Assembly (NCBI GenBank): GCA_963971425.1
Contig: OZ020523.1
Location: 21,557,105-21,621,104 of the forward strand
DNA: 64,000 nt
Reading direction: 5' to 3'
Source of the DNA: Bryoerythrophyllum caledonicum
Taxonomy: Eukaryota > Streptophyta > Bryopsida > Pottiales > Pottiaceae
Shown: positions 1-10,439 of the stretch, one piece after another
Layout: every line of letters begins with the position of its first letter
How positions within the stretch are numbered: the first letter of the stretch is position 1
The notes under the pieces: model-generated
What the model was told of the DNA's origin: nothing
What the model saw: the letters and a program-made list of their open reading frames with translations, nothing else
Databases searched by the model: none
Translations under genes and position numbers: made by a program

Positions 1-2133
1 CAAAATACACAAAAGAAATACAAACCAATAGACCCTCAATGGACTAACCCAAAATCAAATATATTCACCAAACTACACAACCCTCCCAAAAAACACATCA
101 ACAACCCACACTACTATAAAACACCCCTAGAAGAAAATCAAAACAAAACCAAATACGAAAAGATAAATGAAACCACACAATGCCGGGATTTACCACTAAC
201 ATACAGACAAAAAATAAGTATCCTAAAAAATAACACAAAATCTAAACACTATAAACTACTACTAACCCTAGGTGGTGACATAGAAACCAACCCGGGACCC
301 ATGCCTAATATACTAAAAAGACACCCTACACCACATAAGAAAAATGCCAAACTACACTTTATACCAAATACTATCAAACTACAACCGGAATATAGACACA
401 TCGCCCAAACATTTGCACCCCTGTTAAAAACCACACACACACTACACCTAACACACAACATCACACACACAAACATTGCCCAATACATACAACAACAAAA
501 TATACATCCATCACCATATATTTTATTCGCCCTGGTGATTACTATCCATCCAAACATAGACGAATGCAATCGCCTTTTAAACCCACAAAACCCGACTATA
601 ACATCATGGACCAATACACTCCTACAAACCCTATCAAGCTTACAAAACCCACCCGAAAGACACATTCATACCCCACATCCCTACACAAAATTCCTTGAAG
701 AAAACCAAAGTATTTTAAACCACGGAAACTCAATACACAAAGAATTATATGACTTTTTAGATAACCAAACCACCCCTCCCTCATACACTACAACACAACA
801 AAAATTCCCATACCTCCCTAATAATCTAGTTCACGCATCGCTAAAGTGTTTTGGCCCCATACCAGAATACATCCACCCACCACCTCTACCCCTCTACCTC
901 CCTCCACAAAACCAAAATACTAATTCATACAATGAAAACACGAACATAATTACATGGAACGCCGCATCATTAAACACTGCCCTCCCTAGCTTCCAAACCT
1001 TGATTACACACACAAATACACCACCAGCCTTTATAGCCATAAAAGAAACAAAACTATCTGCCACAAAATCTACAAAATACATACAAAACATTTTTCAAGA
1101 CTACAAACTTATTTTTAACAACACACATGCATTAACTAGATGCATCCAACAACGAAGACCATACACTCCAAGGCGAGGTGGACTACTCACATTAATATAC
1201 AAAAAACATGCCTTCTAGGGCAACATCCAAAAAATCTCTACCCCAATGCACATATCCCCATACCTCTAAATAATTAGAATCGCTAATCAACTGCTACAAT
1301 CATGGTTAATCTTCCACATGTATATGCCATCGCACCCTGAAGATACTAGATTCATCATTGACATACAAAACACTATCACATCTCAAATCAACAATAACCC
1401 TAACCACACTTACATGTTATGTGGAGACTTTAACAGAGACATAGCACTAATTGGTCGACAAAACAGAAACCATGTCACCTCCCCTCAAAATGCCGATTAC
1501 CAATGGCGTCAATTCACAGAAAACTTAAACTTCATTTTCATAAACACTGACACACAATACTCTAGACAAGGTGGTTATAGCTACAGTGACTGGAGCCTAA
1601 TAGATGGCTTCTACATAAATACAAACAATAATGCACAATATACTTCTACAACAAATAAAGACGTCATTCTCAACTCAGACCACTTGCCTATACAACTACA
1701 CATTCCAAATAACATACTAATCAGTCACACCCCCATAATCACAAATAATGATACCATACGCATACTCAACCCCATCCCAAAAGAGAATTTAGAAAAATTC
1801 GATACCCAATTCTTTGAAGGAAACTCCATGCAAATTGACTCCCTCATAAACACCCTCGAAAATAATAACCACCTAACACAAATACAATGGCAAGACACAT
1901 GCCACACTCTAGACATACTTATTAATAAAATCTCTGACACGCTTGAACAAACTTGCAAAGCCCAACCTACACCTCAAATGACAAACCGAACATCTCAACA
2001 AGGTGGATATCTATCCCAAAAACTTTCTAAAAAATGGAAACAACACCTAACTATATACCATGTAATACAGAAAACTATTAGAATAGTTAAAAATAACCCT
2101 CAATGGCGCAACCACCCCATATATAACGAATAA
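1..2133 (+). pseudogene. LINE ORF, N-terminal part with 2A-like peptide and APE endonuclease
   Basis: The frame is open from base 1 to the TAG at 1216-1218, so the ATG at 301 is not the start; the true start lies outside the window. After the 2A motif (247-300) comes about 200 residues of unrecognised sequence. The apurinic-like endonuclease then begins near 937-960 (NIITWNAASLN) with AFIAIKETKLS at about 1030. It continues past two stops (1216, about 1267) in the same frame as HMYMPSHPEDTRF. CGDFNRD lies near 1420-1440, a SLIDGFYIN motif near 1600 and LNSDHLPI near 1670-1690. These are the expected blocks of exonuclease-endonuclease-phosphatase folds in LINEs. The frame closes at 2131-2133. 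The fold and order are clear; the activity of this copy is lost. Confidence 0.88.
247..300 (+). other. 2A-like ribosome-skipping peptide inside the LINE ORF
   Basis: Codons 247-300 read HYKLLLTLGGDIETNPGP, an exact match to the 2A core D-(V/I)-E-x-N-P-G-P with the usual leucine-rich stretch upstream. The frame is open on both sides: about 80 codons before it and 300 after it. The peptide would therefore sit inside a polyprotein and could release an upstream product by skipping between G and P. 2A-like peptides are known in some animal and trypanosome LINEs. I do not recall one described in a plant LINE. The motif is seen directly; skipping is inferred. Confidence 0.8.
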
Positions 2134-2857
2134 CTAAACTTACAAAACGACCAAATCCCTGCCCCACCTCTCCTGGACCTACCTCATGATACATAGATAA
2201 AAGACATAGCCCTAATCGCAAAAAATGCCAACATTCAAGCTTGAAAAATTACCACAAAACATGCCAAAGACAACATCAAAAAAAGCCATCTCAAAATACA
2301 GACAACTATACGAAACTAGTCCTAAAAAAATAAACAGAAGAGTGTATAAAAATCTTGAATCTCCACCGCTAGATTGCATCACAGACCAACACAATAACAT
2401 CTTAACTAGCCCAGAAGACATTGCTAATGAAATATTCACTCAACAAACAAAAAATAATAGACCCACATTACCAACATGCAACTACCAACCACAACATTCA
2501 ACCGAATGTACATGTGCAGTACACCAATATCCATGGCACAACCTAGATGGATTTACACTAGACACAAGGGGCGAACTAGAAACCCCATTACATACATACT
2601 TCAACAGAGCCACATACGACACATGTCTTCGCAACCTAGGCACCAATAAAGCTCCAGGCCCTGACCGTATACCGAACTCAATTCTCAAAAATATGCCCCC
2701 TAGATTCCATAAACTACTATTCTTTTTTTTCTCCCAAAGTTATAAACAAAAACAAATACCATCCTCATGGAAAACAAGCGCAACAATTTTACTATACAAA
2801 AAAGGACACACAACAATTCTACCAAATCATAGACCAATCGCACTAGCTAACACAATA
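2134..2857 (+). pseudogene. LINE reverse transcriptase, N-terminal half
   Basis: After a frameshift at an A-run near 2270-2285, the frame of 2225 reads AISKYRQLYETSPKKINRRV and then the RT entry motif LGTNKAPGPDRIPNSIL (about 2632-2690). SSWKTSATILLYKKG and NHRPIALANTI follow, which are fingers-domain blocks of LINE RTs. The reading stops abruptly at base 2857, where the DNA transposon begins, and resumes at 18154. Stops before the shift (2131 and others) show decay independent of the insertion. Confidence 0.88.
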
Positions 2858-2889
2858 AACACGCAATTAAGCAATTATGCACTTAGCCA
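2858..2889 (+). repeat. Left terminal inverted repeat of the 15.3-kb transposon
   Basis: This 32-bp end begins AACACGCAATTAAGC and pairs with 18118-18149; the single difference is an A/G near its inner end. It is preceded by the target copy AATA at 2854-2857. A subterminal CCAAGTGCA follows directly, a possible transposase-binding repeat. Confidence 0.92.
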
Positions 2890-3455
2890 AGTGCACTGCT
2901 TGCTGGTAGAAAGCCGCAAGTTATTTGCTCATAACTTTTTTTTAAATCAAAATTTGGCAAAAGTTTAGTATGTTTTTTGTCAAATTTTTTTGGTGTTTGT
3001 TGTGTCATACCTTGGCATCTTCATGTTCATATCAGTAATATAATTTTTACATTTGCTACCTTTTTTTAGAAAATATATGATTTCTAATCTAGTTTACAAA
3101 TCCTGCTACAAAATTATAATCATGTGCCCAAAGAGATTATAAATTTGTTATGAGTTATTATAGGATTTTAGAGTAGTGCACTACAAATACAATGTATAAG
3201 AGATGCAAAAATATATATGCAATTTCCTAAGACAGTGTAAAGTACCTCACTGTATTTTATAATGCAAAAACATACATAATCAAGCAATTCCACACTATTG
3301 CCGAGGAATTCTAAAATCAAACATATCATATAGACCACCCAATATATAAAAATATACCACCCACCGAATGATAGACACATCTCAAACTACATATTACTAA
3401 CGTACTTGTCACCTAAACTGCGTGCATGCTCTACAATAGAATATAGCTCCACGAC

Positions 3456-5077
3456 TCACAACTCATCTTCTGGCGGAACGACTCCCTCCACGTGTCCAAT
3501 GGCGCTACCTACCATAGCGGACAGTTCATGATCCTGCACTGGACGATCTCCCACACCTTCGATGCCAATGGACGCACACTCAACATATCGGTAATTGCCA
3601 GGAACACCCTCCCGCGTATGCCTTACCCTATCATCATTGTAGAAAAAGCCATCCTCTGGATTGAAGGACATCTCTCGCTCTAACGAGAAGGCCCCCTGAA
3701 ATGCAATGATGTCCTTGGATACGCTAAATCTTGGAACGGAAGGCAAACCTAGTCCGGTATCACTCTGAGTACCTCCGAACGTCTCTTGTGTCTCCGATAC
3801 AGGCTCTGATTGAAAAGCCATCGAAGGCTATCGAATCCTCCTCTGCACCGAAAAAAATTCCAATGAATCCAATTCTTCTTCCTCCATCTCCAGCCTAGGA
3901 CCATCAAATATACGCCCCCCTCCTGTCCCTGCCGCCAAACCAACATCCACTACACCGGTATCTTGCATCCTCTCTGTAGGTGTTGCAGATGTCTGCCCTG
4001 AAGTATCTCCCACCGCCCGCTGCGTTGATGGAATCCTCTCTCTTGGAGGAGACTGGTTCACTCCATCTTCATCGGCGTCTGAACCACTGCGAGATGAGAA
4101 ATCTTCAGTGGTACCTGAACGTGGCAATCTCTCATTTAAACCACCTCCATCCTCATTGTCATCTTCATTCCTCACTCCACCAACCGCCTCTTCGGTCTCA
4201 GGTACGATGTTGCAACCAGTACTTGTTCCACCAGTCCTGACCAACAGTTGTCCTTGGAAATTGTCGGACAACTCGTTGTACAAAAATGAAACTCTGTCTG
4301 TACAATCGTCAACGATGAAAACCTCAGATCCCTGAAAATCTCCTTCAAGGATCGTGGGAATGGCCGTAGATATGTTACACGCCACTAAACCCCAACCACG
4401 GGGCAAGTATGAGCCCACTAGTCTTGCCAGCTCTGATGGAGATCTCTCAAGTGAATCAACTTCAGAGGGTTGGCGTGCCTCACTCCAGTGATCCAAGAAA
4501 ACAAGTGGAAGTGGAACGTCTCCAGAAACATAGTTCGGGCCAGGAGATGTACCCAGAGGGTGTTGCATACAAATCACAACATCGCCAATCGGTTGTACTA
4601 TTTGCTCCAGACGCCCATTCTCTGTAAAATTGAGAGCATAGGGATTAACCGAGTTGGGATCAAATGCCCAGCATCCACGTCGCATAGTACATCCCTCTGG
4701 AAGCTTCACCTTCGTGAAAAAATCTTCGTTGGCATACACGGCCGCTGGTAACAAGAAGATGACGTTCCATCGTTCAATATTTGCCATCCATAATGCCAGC
4801 TGTGCAAAAACTGCGGATAACTGGGCGTCTCCCCAATGACCATCTCCATGCCTCCCACCGCCACGTCGACAATCAATCACCTACAAACATGGTTTCCCCA
4901 ACTCTATGTAGTCGGTGCGGAATAACCCTCTTCTACACCGAACCGGAAGAAGATTCTCTGTGTCGCTCTGGCCTGGCCTCTTCACTTCCATCTGCCATTC
5001 CCAATTACCAGTAGCATGTCCTCCCACATCCACGGACAGTCCAATGTATCCACGCCCCCCTGCTGCAATGTCACCAT
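3456..5077 (-). pseudogene. Transposon cargo ORF downstream of the ParB-like gene; methyltransferase-like fold suspected
   Basis: One minus-strand frame is open from about 5077 to 3456 except for TAG codons at 4883-4881 and 3830-3828. It lies immediately after, and in a different frame from, the 780-residue ParB-like ORF, so it may be its 3' part joined by introns or a frameshift. It begins DYGDIAAGGRGYIGLSVDVGG. After the first stop it reads VIDCRRGGG...WGDAQLSAVFAQLALWMANIERWNVIFLLP, then ELARLVGSYLPRGWGLVAC and GSEVFIVDDCTDRVSFLYNEL. The spacing of these blocks recalls N4/N6 DNA methyltransferases, but no DPPY or FxGxG motif is visible, so that reading is weak. The last 120 codons (from 3821) are acidic and unrecognised. 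A GTGAAG...TTGTAG intron removing the first stop is possible. Confidence 0.4.
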
Positions 5078-5079
5078 AA

Positions 5080-7422
5080 TCAAAACCTGATGGAAGGAGG
5101 GATGAGGTAGCCTATGTCTTCCAGTTTAGACACCTTTCCCCGCATCGGAGCCGTCCAAGCTTTTTTCGTGGCAGCATTCAAAAGCTTCCCAAACGTATCA
5201 AGTTGTGCGTTATTCCTCGGAAAATACTTCCCTACACGGATACGAAAGAAATCCTCCATGGAATCAGGTGTACTTTCCTTGTTCTCTACCATCAACCAAC
5301 GGATGGAATTCATCACAGCTTCTCGTCTCTGATATCGGTCAACCACACCGGCAATAGTACGAGGATGTGGATTCTTGTCTTTTACACCGTCGAAGTAATA
5401 TGCTTGACGTGGTCTTACTCCATCCTCCCCCACCGGCTTCGCTGCAGCTGACTTAGCCAACCGAAGATAATATGGATTCGGAACCCTACCTAACGGCCTC
5501 AACCAATTCTGCGTCATCTCCTTTCTTGTTGGTCGTACGTCCACATTTGGATCCAACTCTTTCTTCCTCGCCATGTCCTTCCACTTGTCCTCTTCCTCCT
5601 TGCTGTAAAAGAGAATGCCGTCTTCGTAGTCCTTGCATACTTGAATGATAGCTTCGAAGCAGTCATTGCTCGGATTCCATGCATGATTGGTCAGATCCTC
5701 CATGTTTTTGGCCAACCTCTTCACCGTGACAACTCCATCCCCCTTGGGCAACTTATGTACTGCACTTGCCGCACTCACCAAAGCAACAGCCCTGCGTGCA
5801 TCGTCCGCACGTAGTGTGCTATCAGGCCTCCCATATAGATCCCAAATCTGACGGATCTTCCTCAAATCCTCCTCCATGGTAGAATATGACTGTCTCTGGA
5901 ATTCTGCCACGTTGATCCGCGCAGACTTCTCAATGTAGAAGCGACGATCATCATACACCACAAAAGAGGCCTCCCGCCGCTCGAACGTGTCCAGGTACTC
6001 ATTTAAAGGCATAGTACCATCTCTCCACTGCTGCTGTGCAAACTTACAAGCTGCTACTATGTGTTGGCCATCCACCGGTTCCCAAATGATATGATCTTGA
6101 AGCCAAGAATACTGGGATCCCATCGCACCCTGTGCAGAAGCACTCCCGTGTGCAATGAACATGCGCTCAAACTCTCGTGCGGTTCCTACCAACGGAAATG
6201 GCAGCTCCTCTTTCTCAATGACACCATCATCGGTGGTAGTACGTACGATGTATCTGATCGGTCGAAGTACCAATCTACTCACCCGACTCGCAGATTCTGG
6301 GTCTCTTAAGCGGTTAAATACTTCTCTGACCCTCTTCTGTGATAAAACCCGGTGGTTCGTTTCCGGGTTCTCCACACAGACAATGCGGTCTATGTGTGCC
6401 TTAAACACAAAATTCCCCCACACTGATCCTTTCGCAATCTCCTCCGTTGTAGGCACTGGTGCTTTTAAATTCATAGGAGTTGGAACATCTTGTGGTATCT
6501 CCGCATTGTCTTCAAAATCCTCTGGTAAACTATCTGGAAGGTTGTGAAAATCTTCTTCCTCCGGCGCCACGGCTGACAAATCAGCTACATCTCCCGGTGT
6601 AGATGTAGGGGCCCTACGATGACCATCAGACGTCCTGGGCCCCGACCTAGGAATCCTGCCACCCGATCTTGCACTTCTGCCAATCAACCTCCTCCCGCTT
6701 GGATCCAAACTTGATGGGCTTTCTTTTGAACCAGAAGCTACATCGCTGTCAGCACGCCGTGGCCTCTTCGTAGGACGTCTACTCGTTAATGGAGGATTCG
6801 GTAATGTCTGTACCTCAGAAGTTGTGCTGGGATGTTGGCCTCCACTTCCCCTCCCTCCCTCCAGTGGTCGCCAATCCAGTTGCAACGGCTCAGCAAGAAC
6901 TCGATAAACTTCTGTTTCTTCTGGTTCTGCTGGTGGGGCTTGAGTTGTCGCACGTGATGGGTCCCTCTCCCGAAATGCTTCATATCTAATATGTTCCTCC
7001 ATAATCTTCTTAGCCTTCAGCACCATCTCCGGTGATAACGCTAAACAGGATAAGACGTTGTTGTGTCTAGCAGTACGTACCGCAAGAGAGATGTTTAACC
7101 AAAACATCTGCAATGATTTGAGGAATTTCACCTGACCTGGATTTTGAAGAAGATTCAATGGTACAGGTGCCAAAAGTAACTTCTTCGAAAGAGAAGTCTT
7201 CACTTCCGATTGACCTGGACCCACTGCGCAAGTAACGTATACCATATCATCACATCGAAGAGTGATTGCTTGGATTTTGCCAAAACTCTTCCCCAATGCC
7301 GATGTACGCTTTCCCAGCTCAAAGGGATAATCCGTCACCCATAAGAAGGCGCTCGACTCATCCACTTCTGCAATCCACCAGCCGTGGCTCTCCCAGATTC
7401 TATCAATATTTGGTGGTGCCAT
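5080..7422 (-). CDS. Transposon cargo protein with ParB/sulfiredoxin-like motif, 780 residues
   Basis: A long intact minus-strand ORF. I chose the ATG at 7422 (MAPPNIDRIWESHGWW) over 7503 because the intervening 27 codons look non-coding and a TATACAG acceptor-like site precedes it. Residues about 1-150 form a globular head of unknown type. About 170-310 are low complexity (P, S, R, G) with a basic RRPTKRPRRAD stretch that could be a nuclear signal. Residues about 330-600 include WEPVDGQHIVAACKFAQQQW, followed by a region ending DLRKIRQIWDLYGRP. The DGQH core followed by a helical region recalls ParB/sulfiredoxin-like nucleotide-dependent DNA-binding domains. The C-terminus is charged. It diverges from the transposase across the repeat-rich core and lies inside the inverted ends, so it is cargo. 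Coding status is firm; function is tentative. Confidence 0.7.
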   Translation of the reverse strand: MAPPNIDRIWESHGWWIAEVDESSAFLWVTDYPFELGKRTSALGKSFGKIQAITLRCDDMVYVTCAVGPGQSEVKTSLSKKLLLAPVPLNLLQNPGQVKFLKSLQMFWLNISLAVRTARHNNVLSCLALSPEMVLKAKKIMEEHIRYEAFRERDPSRATTQAPPAEPEETEVYRVLAEPLQLDWRPLEGGRGSGGQHPSTTSEVQTLPNPPLTSRRPTKRPRRADSDVASGSKESPSSLDPSGRRLIGRSARSGGRIPRSGPRTSDGHRRAPTSTPGDVADLSAVAPEEEDFHNLPDSLPEDFEDNAEIPQDVPTPMNLKAPVPTTEEIAKGSVWGNFVFKAHIDRIVCVENPETNHRVLSQKRVREVFNRLRDPESASRVSRLVLRPIRYIVRTTTDDGVIEKEELPFPLVGTAREFERMFIAHGSASAQGAMGSQYSWLQDHIIWEPVDGQHIVAACKFAQQQWRDGTMPLNEYLDTFERREASFVVYDDRRFYIEKSARINVAEFQRQSYSTMEEDLRKIRQIWDLYGRPDSTLRADDARRAVALVSAASAVHKLPKGDGVVTVKRLAKNMEDLTNHAWNPSNDCFEAIIQVCKDYEDGILFYSKEEEDKWKDMARKKELDPNVDVRPTRKEMTQNWLRPLGRVPNPYYLRLAKSAAAKPVGEDGVRPRQAYYFDGVKDKNPHPRTIAGVVDRYQRREAVMNSIRWLMVENKESTPDSMEDFFRIRVGKYFPRNNAQLDTFGKLLNAATKKAWTAPMRGKVSKLEDIGYLIPPSIRF

Positions 7423-7482
7423 AACGCAACACTCAAAAAACCTGTATATCGTTACAAAACAATAGTCACTATTAGTATGGAA

Positions 7483-8560
7483 TAAGAATTTTTGAACCAC
7501 CACTCATTGCACAATATTTTTGAACATGCAACACCCCTTGTCTACCTCTAAAAACTTTTGCACTACACAAGATCTAAATCCAATACCATCGTGTTAACCA
7601 TGTTGTTAGTTCTTTGGTGAAATAGCATATTCATCCAAGTCAATTATTTTCACACATTGTCACACATTTTCGGGGAGAATACCAGAAAACTTCTACCTTT
7701 CCACATAAAACTACGAGAACTTCGTACGATTCACTTTTGATTATGCCTACAGCATTATGTGATGTAAAACTTCTTATTTACCATTTGGATTCTCATTTAA
7801 AACAATATCGAGTTCACAAAAAAACATAACGTTAATTGTGAATTTTTGAACCTCCACTCATTGCACATTTAAAAAAAATATGCTACACCCCTTGTCTACC
7901 CCTAAAAATTGTTGCACAACATGAGATCTAAATCCAGTACCATCGTGTTAACCATGTTGTTAGTTCTTTGGTGAAAAAGCATAGTAATCCAAGTCAATTA
8001 TTTTCACACATTGTCACACATTTTCGAGGAGAGTACGAAAAAACTTCTACCTTTCCACATAAAACTTTAAGATCTTTGTATGATTCACTTTTGATTTTTT
8101 CTACGGCATTATGTGATGTAAACCTTCGTATTGACCATTTGGATTCTCATTTCAAATGATATCAAGTTCACAAAAAAACATAACGTGAATGGTGAATTTT
8201 TGAACCCCCACTCATTGCACAATTTTTTTGAATATGCTACACCCCTTTTCTAACTCTAAAAATCGGTATGTAGCAAACTAACATCATGCTTAACATTATG
8301 GTAATTAATTGAGACCTTTTATAGTGCAAAAATGTGACACCAATTGAAATCAAAGACTGCTGATCCAGAAAACGCAGGGAAGAAAATGAGCATTTTCACT
8401 ACTTCAAACATTATAATCTTTCAATCCGTGCGGTGAAACTTTATGAAATTTTTTGAGCATATTACTTAATAAGTCATCATTCAGATCCTACGGTTAAAAC
8501 TAAAAAAAACATTAATTGTAGAGGCTTTCTAATTGCACAAAAACAAGCAATTTTAACGAT
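7483..8560. repeat. Three tandem diverged copies of the transposon-core repeat
   Basis: A block containing GAACCTCCACTCATTGCACA and TATGCTACACCCCTTGTCTA, preceded by a CACACATTGTCACACATTTTC segment, occurs near 7490, 7850 and 8200 with about 350-bp spacing. Related copies lie at 10440-11490 and 11795-12720, and one lies outside the transposon at about 23330-23860. No coding sequence is seen. The copies differ by many substitutions, so the array is old. Confidence 0.8.
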
Positions 8561-8589
8561 ATTTGGGTTAGATATTCTCTACATTATTT

Positions 8590-8745
8590 ATGGACCAAGG
8601 TACTACGGGTATCAATATCCAGGGTATCACGACCAGGGTATGAGCTCCTTGGTATCACAACCGGTTATCAACCGGTGTACCAAATTAGGGTTTAAGTTAG
8701 GGTTTGGATTTCCGGGTATCAATAAGGATATCAATCCTTTGCTCA
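8590..8745. repeat. GGTATCA-rich short repeat patch
   Basis: The stretch repeats GGTATCA/GGGTATCA units (for example around 8607, 8622, 8650) and contains CAACCGGTTATCAACCGGTG. It separates the core repeats from the G-rich tract. No gene is seen. Confidence 0.5.
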
Positions 8746-8807
8746 AGTGGGTAGTCCTAGGAGGGGTGTGCGAGCGCACACCCCCGGTAGAAGTTGTGAT
8801 GAGGCTG

Positions 8808-9026
8808 TGAGTGAGAGGGTAGGGTTAGGAGGAGAGAGACAATGTGTGGGAGGTGTGAGGAGATGTGTGGGAGATGTGTGGGAGAGATGGTGTGCGGGGA
8901 AGGTGTGAGGGAGGGGAGGGAAGTTGAAGGAGGTGTGAGGGAAGTTGTGGGAGGTGTGAGGGGGTTGTGGGCGGCTAGGGTTTAGGAGAAAGAAGGAGAG
9001 AGTGGGTGAGGGAAATTTTGTGTCGG
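8808..9026. repeat. G-rich low-complexity tract
   Basis: Imperfect GTGTGGGAGGTGTGAGGGA-type repeats give a purine- and G-rich plus strand right up to the assembly gap. Runs of GGG at short spacing make quadruplex formation plausible. Open frames across this tract and the gap are artefacts. Confidence 0.65.
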
Positions 9027-9226
9027 NNNNNNNNNNNNNNNNNNNNNNNNNNNNNNNNNNNNNNNNNNNNNNNNNNNNNNNNNNNNNNNNNNNNNNNNNN
9101 NNNNNNNNNNNNNNNNNNNNNNNNNNNNNNNNNNNNNNNNNNNNNNNNNNNNNNNNNNNNNNNNNNNNNNNNNNNNNNNNNNNNNNNNNNNNNNNNNNNN
9201 NNNNNNNNNNNNNNNNNNNNNNNNNN
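9027..9226. other. Assembly gap (200 N)
   Basis: Exactly 200 unknown bases follow the G-rich tract, the usual size of a placeholder gap, so the true length here is unknown. The transposon length of 15,292 bp therefore includes an arbitrary 200. Confidence 0.98.
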
Positions 9227-9419
9227 CAATGAAATTGGTGGAAGGTGTCGCACCTGCAAAGTTGCGCAACGAGGAGGTTGGCCACACTTGATCGGGGGAG
9301 GAAGCTCTTGTTTTGATTTTCGCCTCGATGTGTTTGGGTTTGCTTGGTGGAGGAGCACCAGCAGTAGGGGGTGTGCGCGCGCACAGCTCTAGCTCAAGGT
9401 TACTTGGGAGGCGTCACGC

Positions 9420-9652
9420 GACTTCCACGTCACGCGAATATGTTGACTAGGGTTTGGATTCGTGGTTGTGGCGGCTAGGGTTTGATGGTGGCGGCTAGGA
9501 TTTGGCGGCGGTGGCTAGGGTTTTGTTGCTAGGGTTTGGGTTCTTGTGTGTAGAGGCTAGGGTTTGGGTTCTTCTGTGTAGAGGCTAGGGTTTGGGTTCT
9601 TGTGTGTAGAGGCTAGGGTTTGGGTTCTTGTGTGTAGAGGCTAGGGTTTCAA
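9420..9652 (+). repeat. TAGGGTTT-rich region with a 28-bp minisatellite
   Basis: CTAGGGTTTGG motifs are scattered from 9450. From about 9530 a 28-bp unit (GCTAGGGTTTGGGTTCTTGT plus GTGTAGAG) is repeated four times almost perfectly. Each unit contains only one plant-telomere-like GGGTTT, so this is a minisatellite, not a telomere array. Confidence 0.8.
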
Positions 9653-10430
9653 GTAGTGCGCTGATGTGCCATATTGAGGATTTTCTGCAATACTACGAGC
9701 TCTCTTTATACTCACTTTATGAGGTTTTGGTGTCATTTTTTCAGTGTAACAATGCCTGCACTCTCTAGTTGTTGACTGCTATCATGTTTTCTTCTTGAAA
9801 TTGCAATTTTGAATATACTCTAGTTGGTGTTTCTATTTGTGTATTCAAATATTGGTACTCAGCTAACACTAACGTAATTCTGTCTGAACTTCAATCATCA
9901 TGAAAAGTGTCCTGGAGTTCCTCGTATTCAGAATTGAAACAAAGTTAGAAGCTTACCAAGTTTGCAAAAATCTCCTCGATGTGCAAATTTCCTCCAATCT
10001 ACACAGTTTACAAATTTGACAGAAATTAGTGAATGAAGTAAAAATGCACATAGCCTTGAGGTCTTGATTGCAAGAGTGCCCACCTTAGAAACTGCGAAGA
10101 GAAATGACCTCTAGGTTTGCATAGAAACCTGTTATCCATGTTGGAACCTTGTGCCTCAAGTTTACTAGTAAAAATTTGACTTTAAGAACTTTGGACCTCC
10201 ATATGTTAATTTTTTCAATATATTATATTAAAATATCAAGCTATAAAAATACGAAGATACATATAGGATTTTTTATCACATAGTTTACCATATAAACTTT
10301 ATGCATGTGTTGCAGGTAAAGTGGGAAGGGTTGAGAAACATGTCCAACAACAACGACGGAATGGTGATATAATGTTGAACGCCATCAAGCATCAGTGCGT
10401 GTACCGCTAACACCTGCAACGTATCTTGAG
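9653..10430. other. Transposon core, no gene seen
   Basis: About 780 bases of AT-rich sequence between the minisatellite and the next repeat copy. I see no convincing open frame, RNA gene or repeat. It could hold a 5' leader or intron of the transposase transcript. Confidence 0.4.
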
Positions 10431-10439
10431 GTAAACATT

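Noticed and set aside
301-1218. Treating ATG 301 as the start of a 305-residue protein
   Set aside because: The same frame is open back to base 1 and encodes the 2A-like peptide directly upstream, so 301 is internal.
2854-2857. A 3-bp ATA or longer target duplication for the 15.3-kb transposon
   Set aside because: Only AATA with TIRs starting AACACGC gives equal ends and restores the LINE frame; a shorter choice leaves the TIRs unequal.
3470-3540. Homology between the 3470 region and 62180-62260 (both contain a TCCACGTGTCC-like phrase)
   Set aside because: The match is about 20 bases and does not extend, so it is likely chance.
3492-5014. Several plus-strand open frames of 60-95 codons
   Set aside because: They are antisense to the cargo ORF, which has the longer, protein-like frame.
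7420-7503. ATG 7503 as the start of the ParB-like protein
   Set aside because: The 27 extra codons look non-coding and an acceptor-like site lies just before ATG 7422.
8743-9392. Open frames across the 200-N gap on both strands
   Set aside because: They exist only because N codons are read as open, and the flanks are low complexity.
9420-9652. Interstitial telomere array
   Set aside because: Each 28-bp unit has a single GGGTTT-like motif; there are no head-to-tail TTTAGGG repeats.
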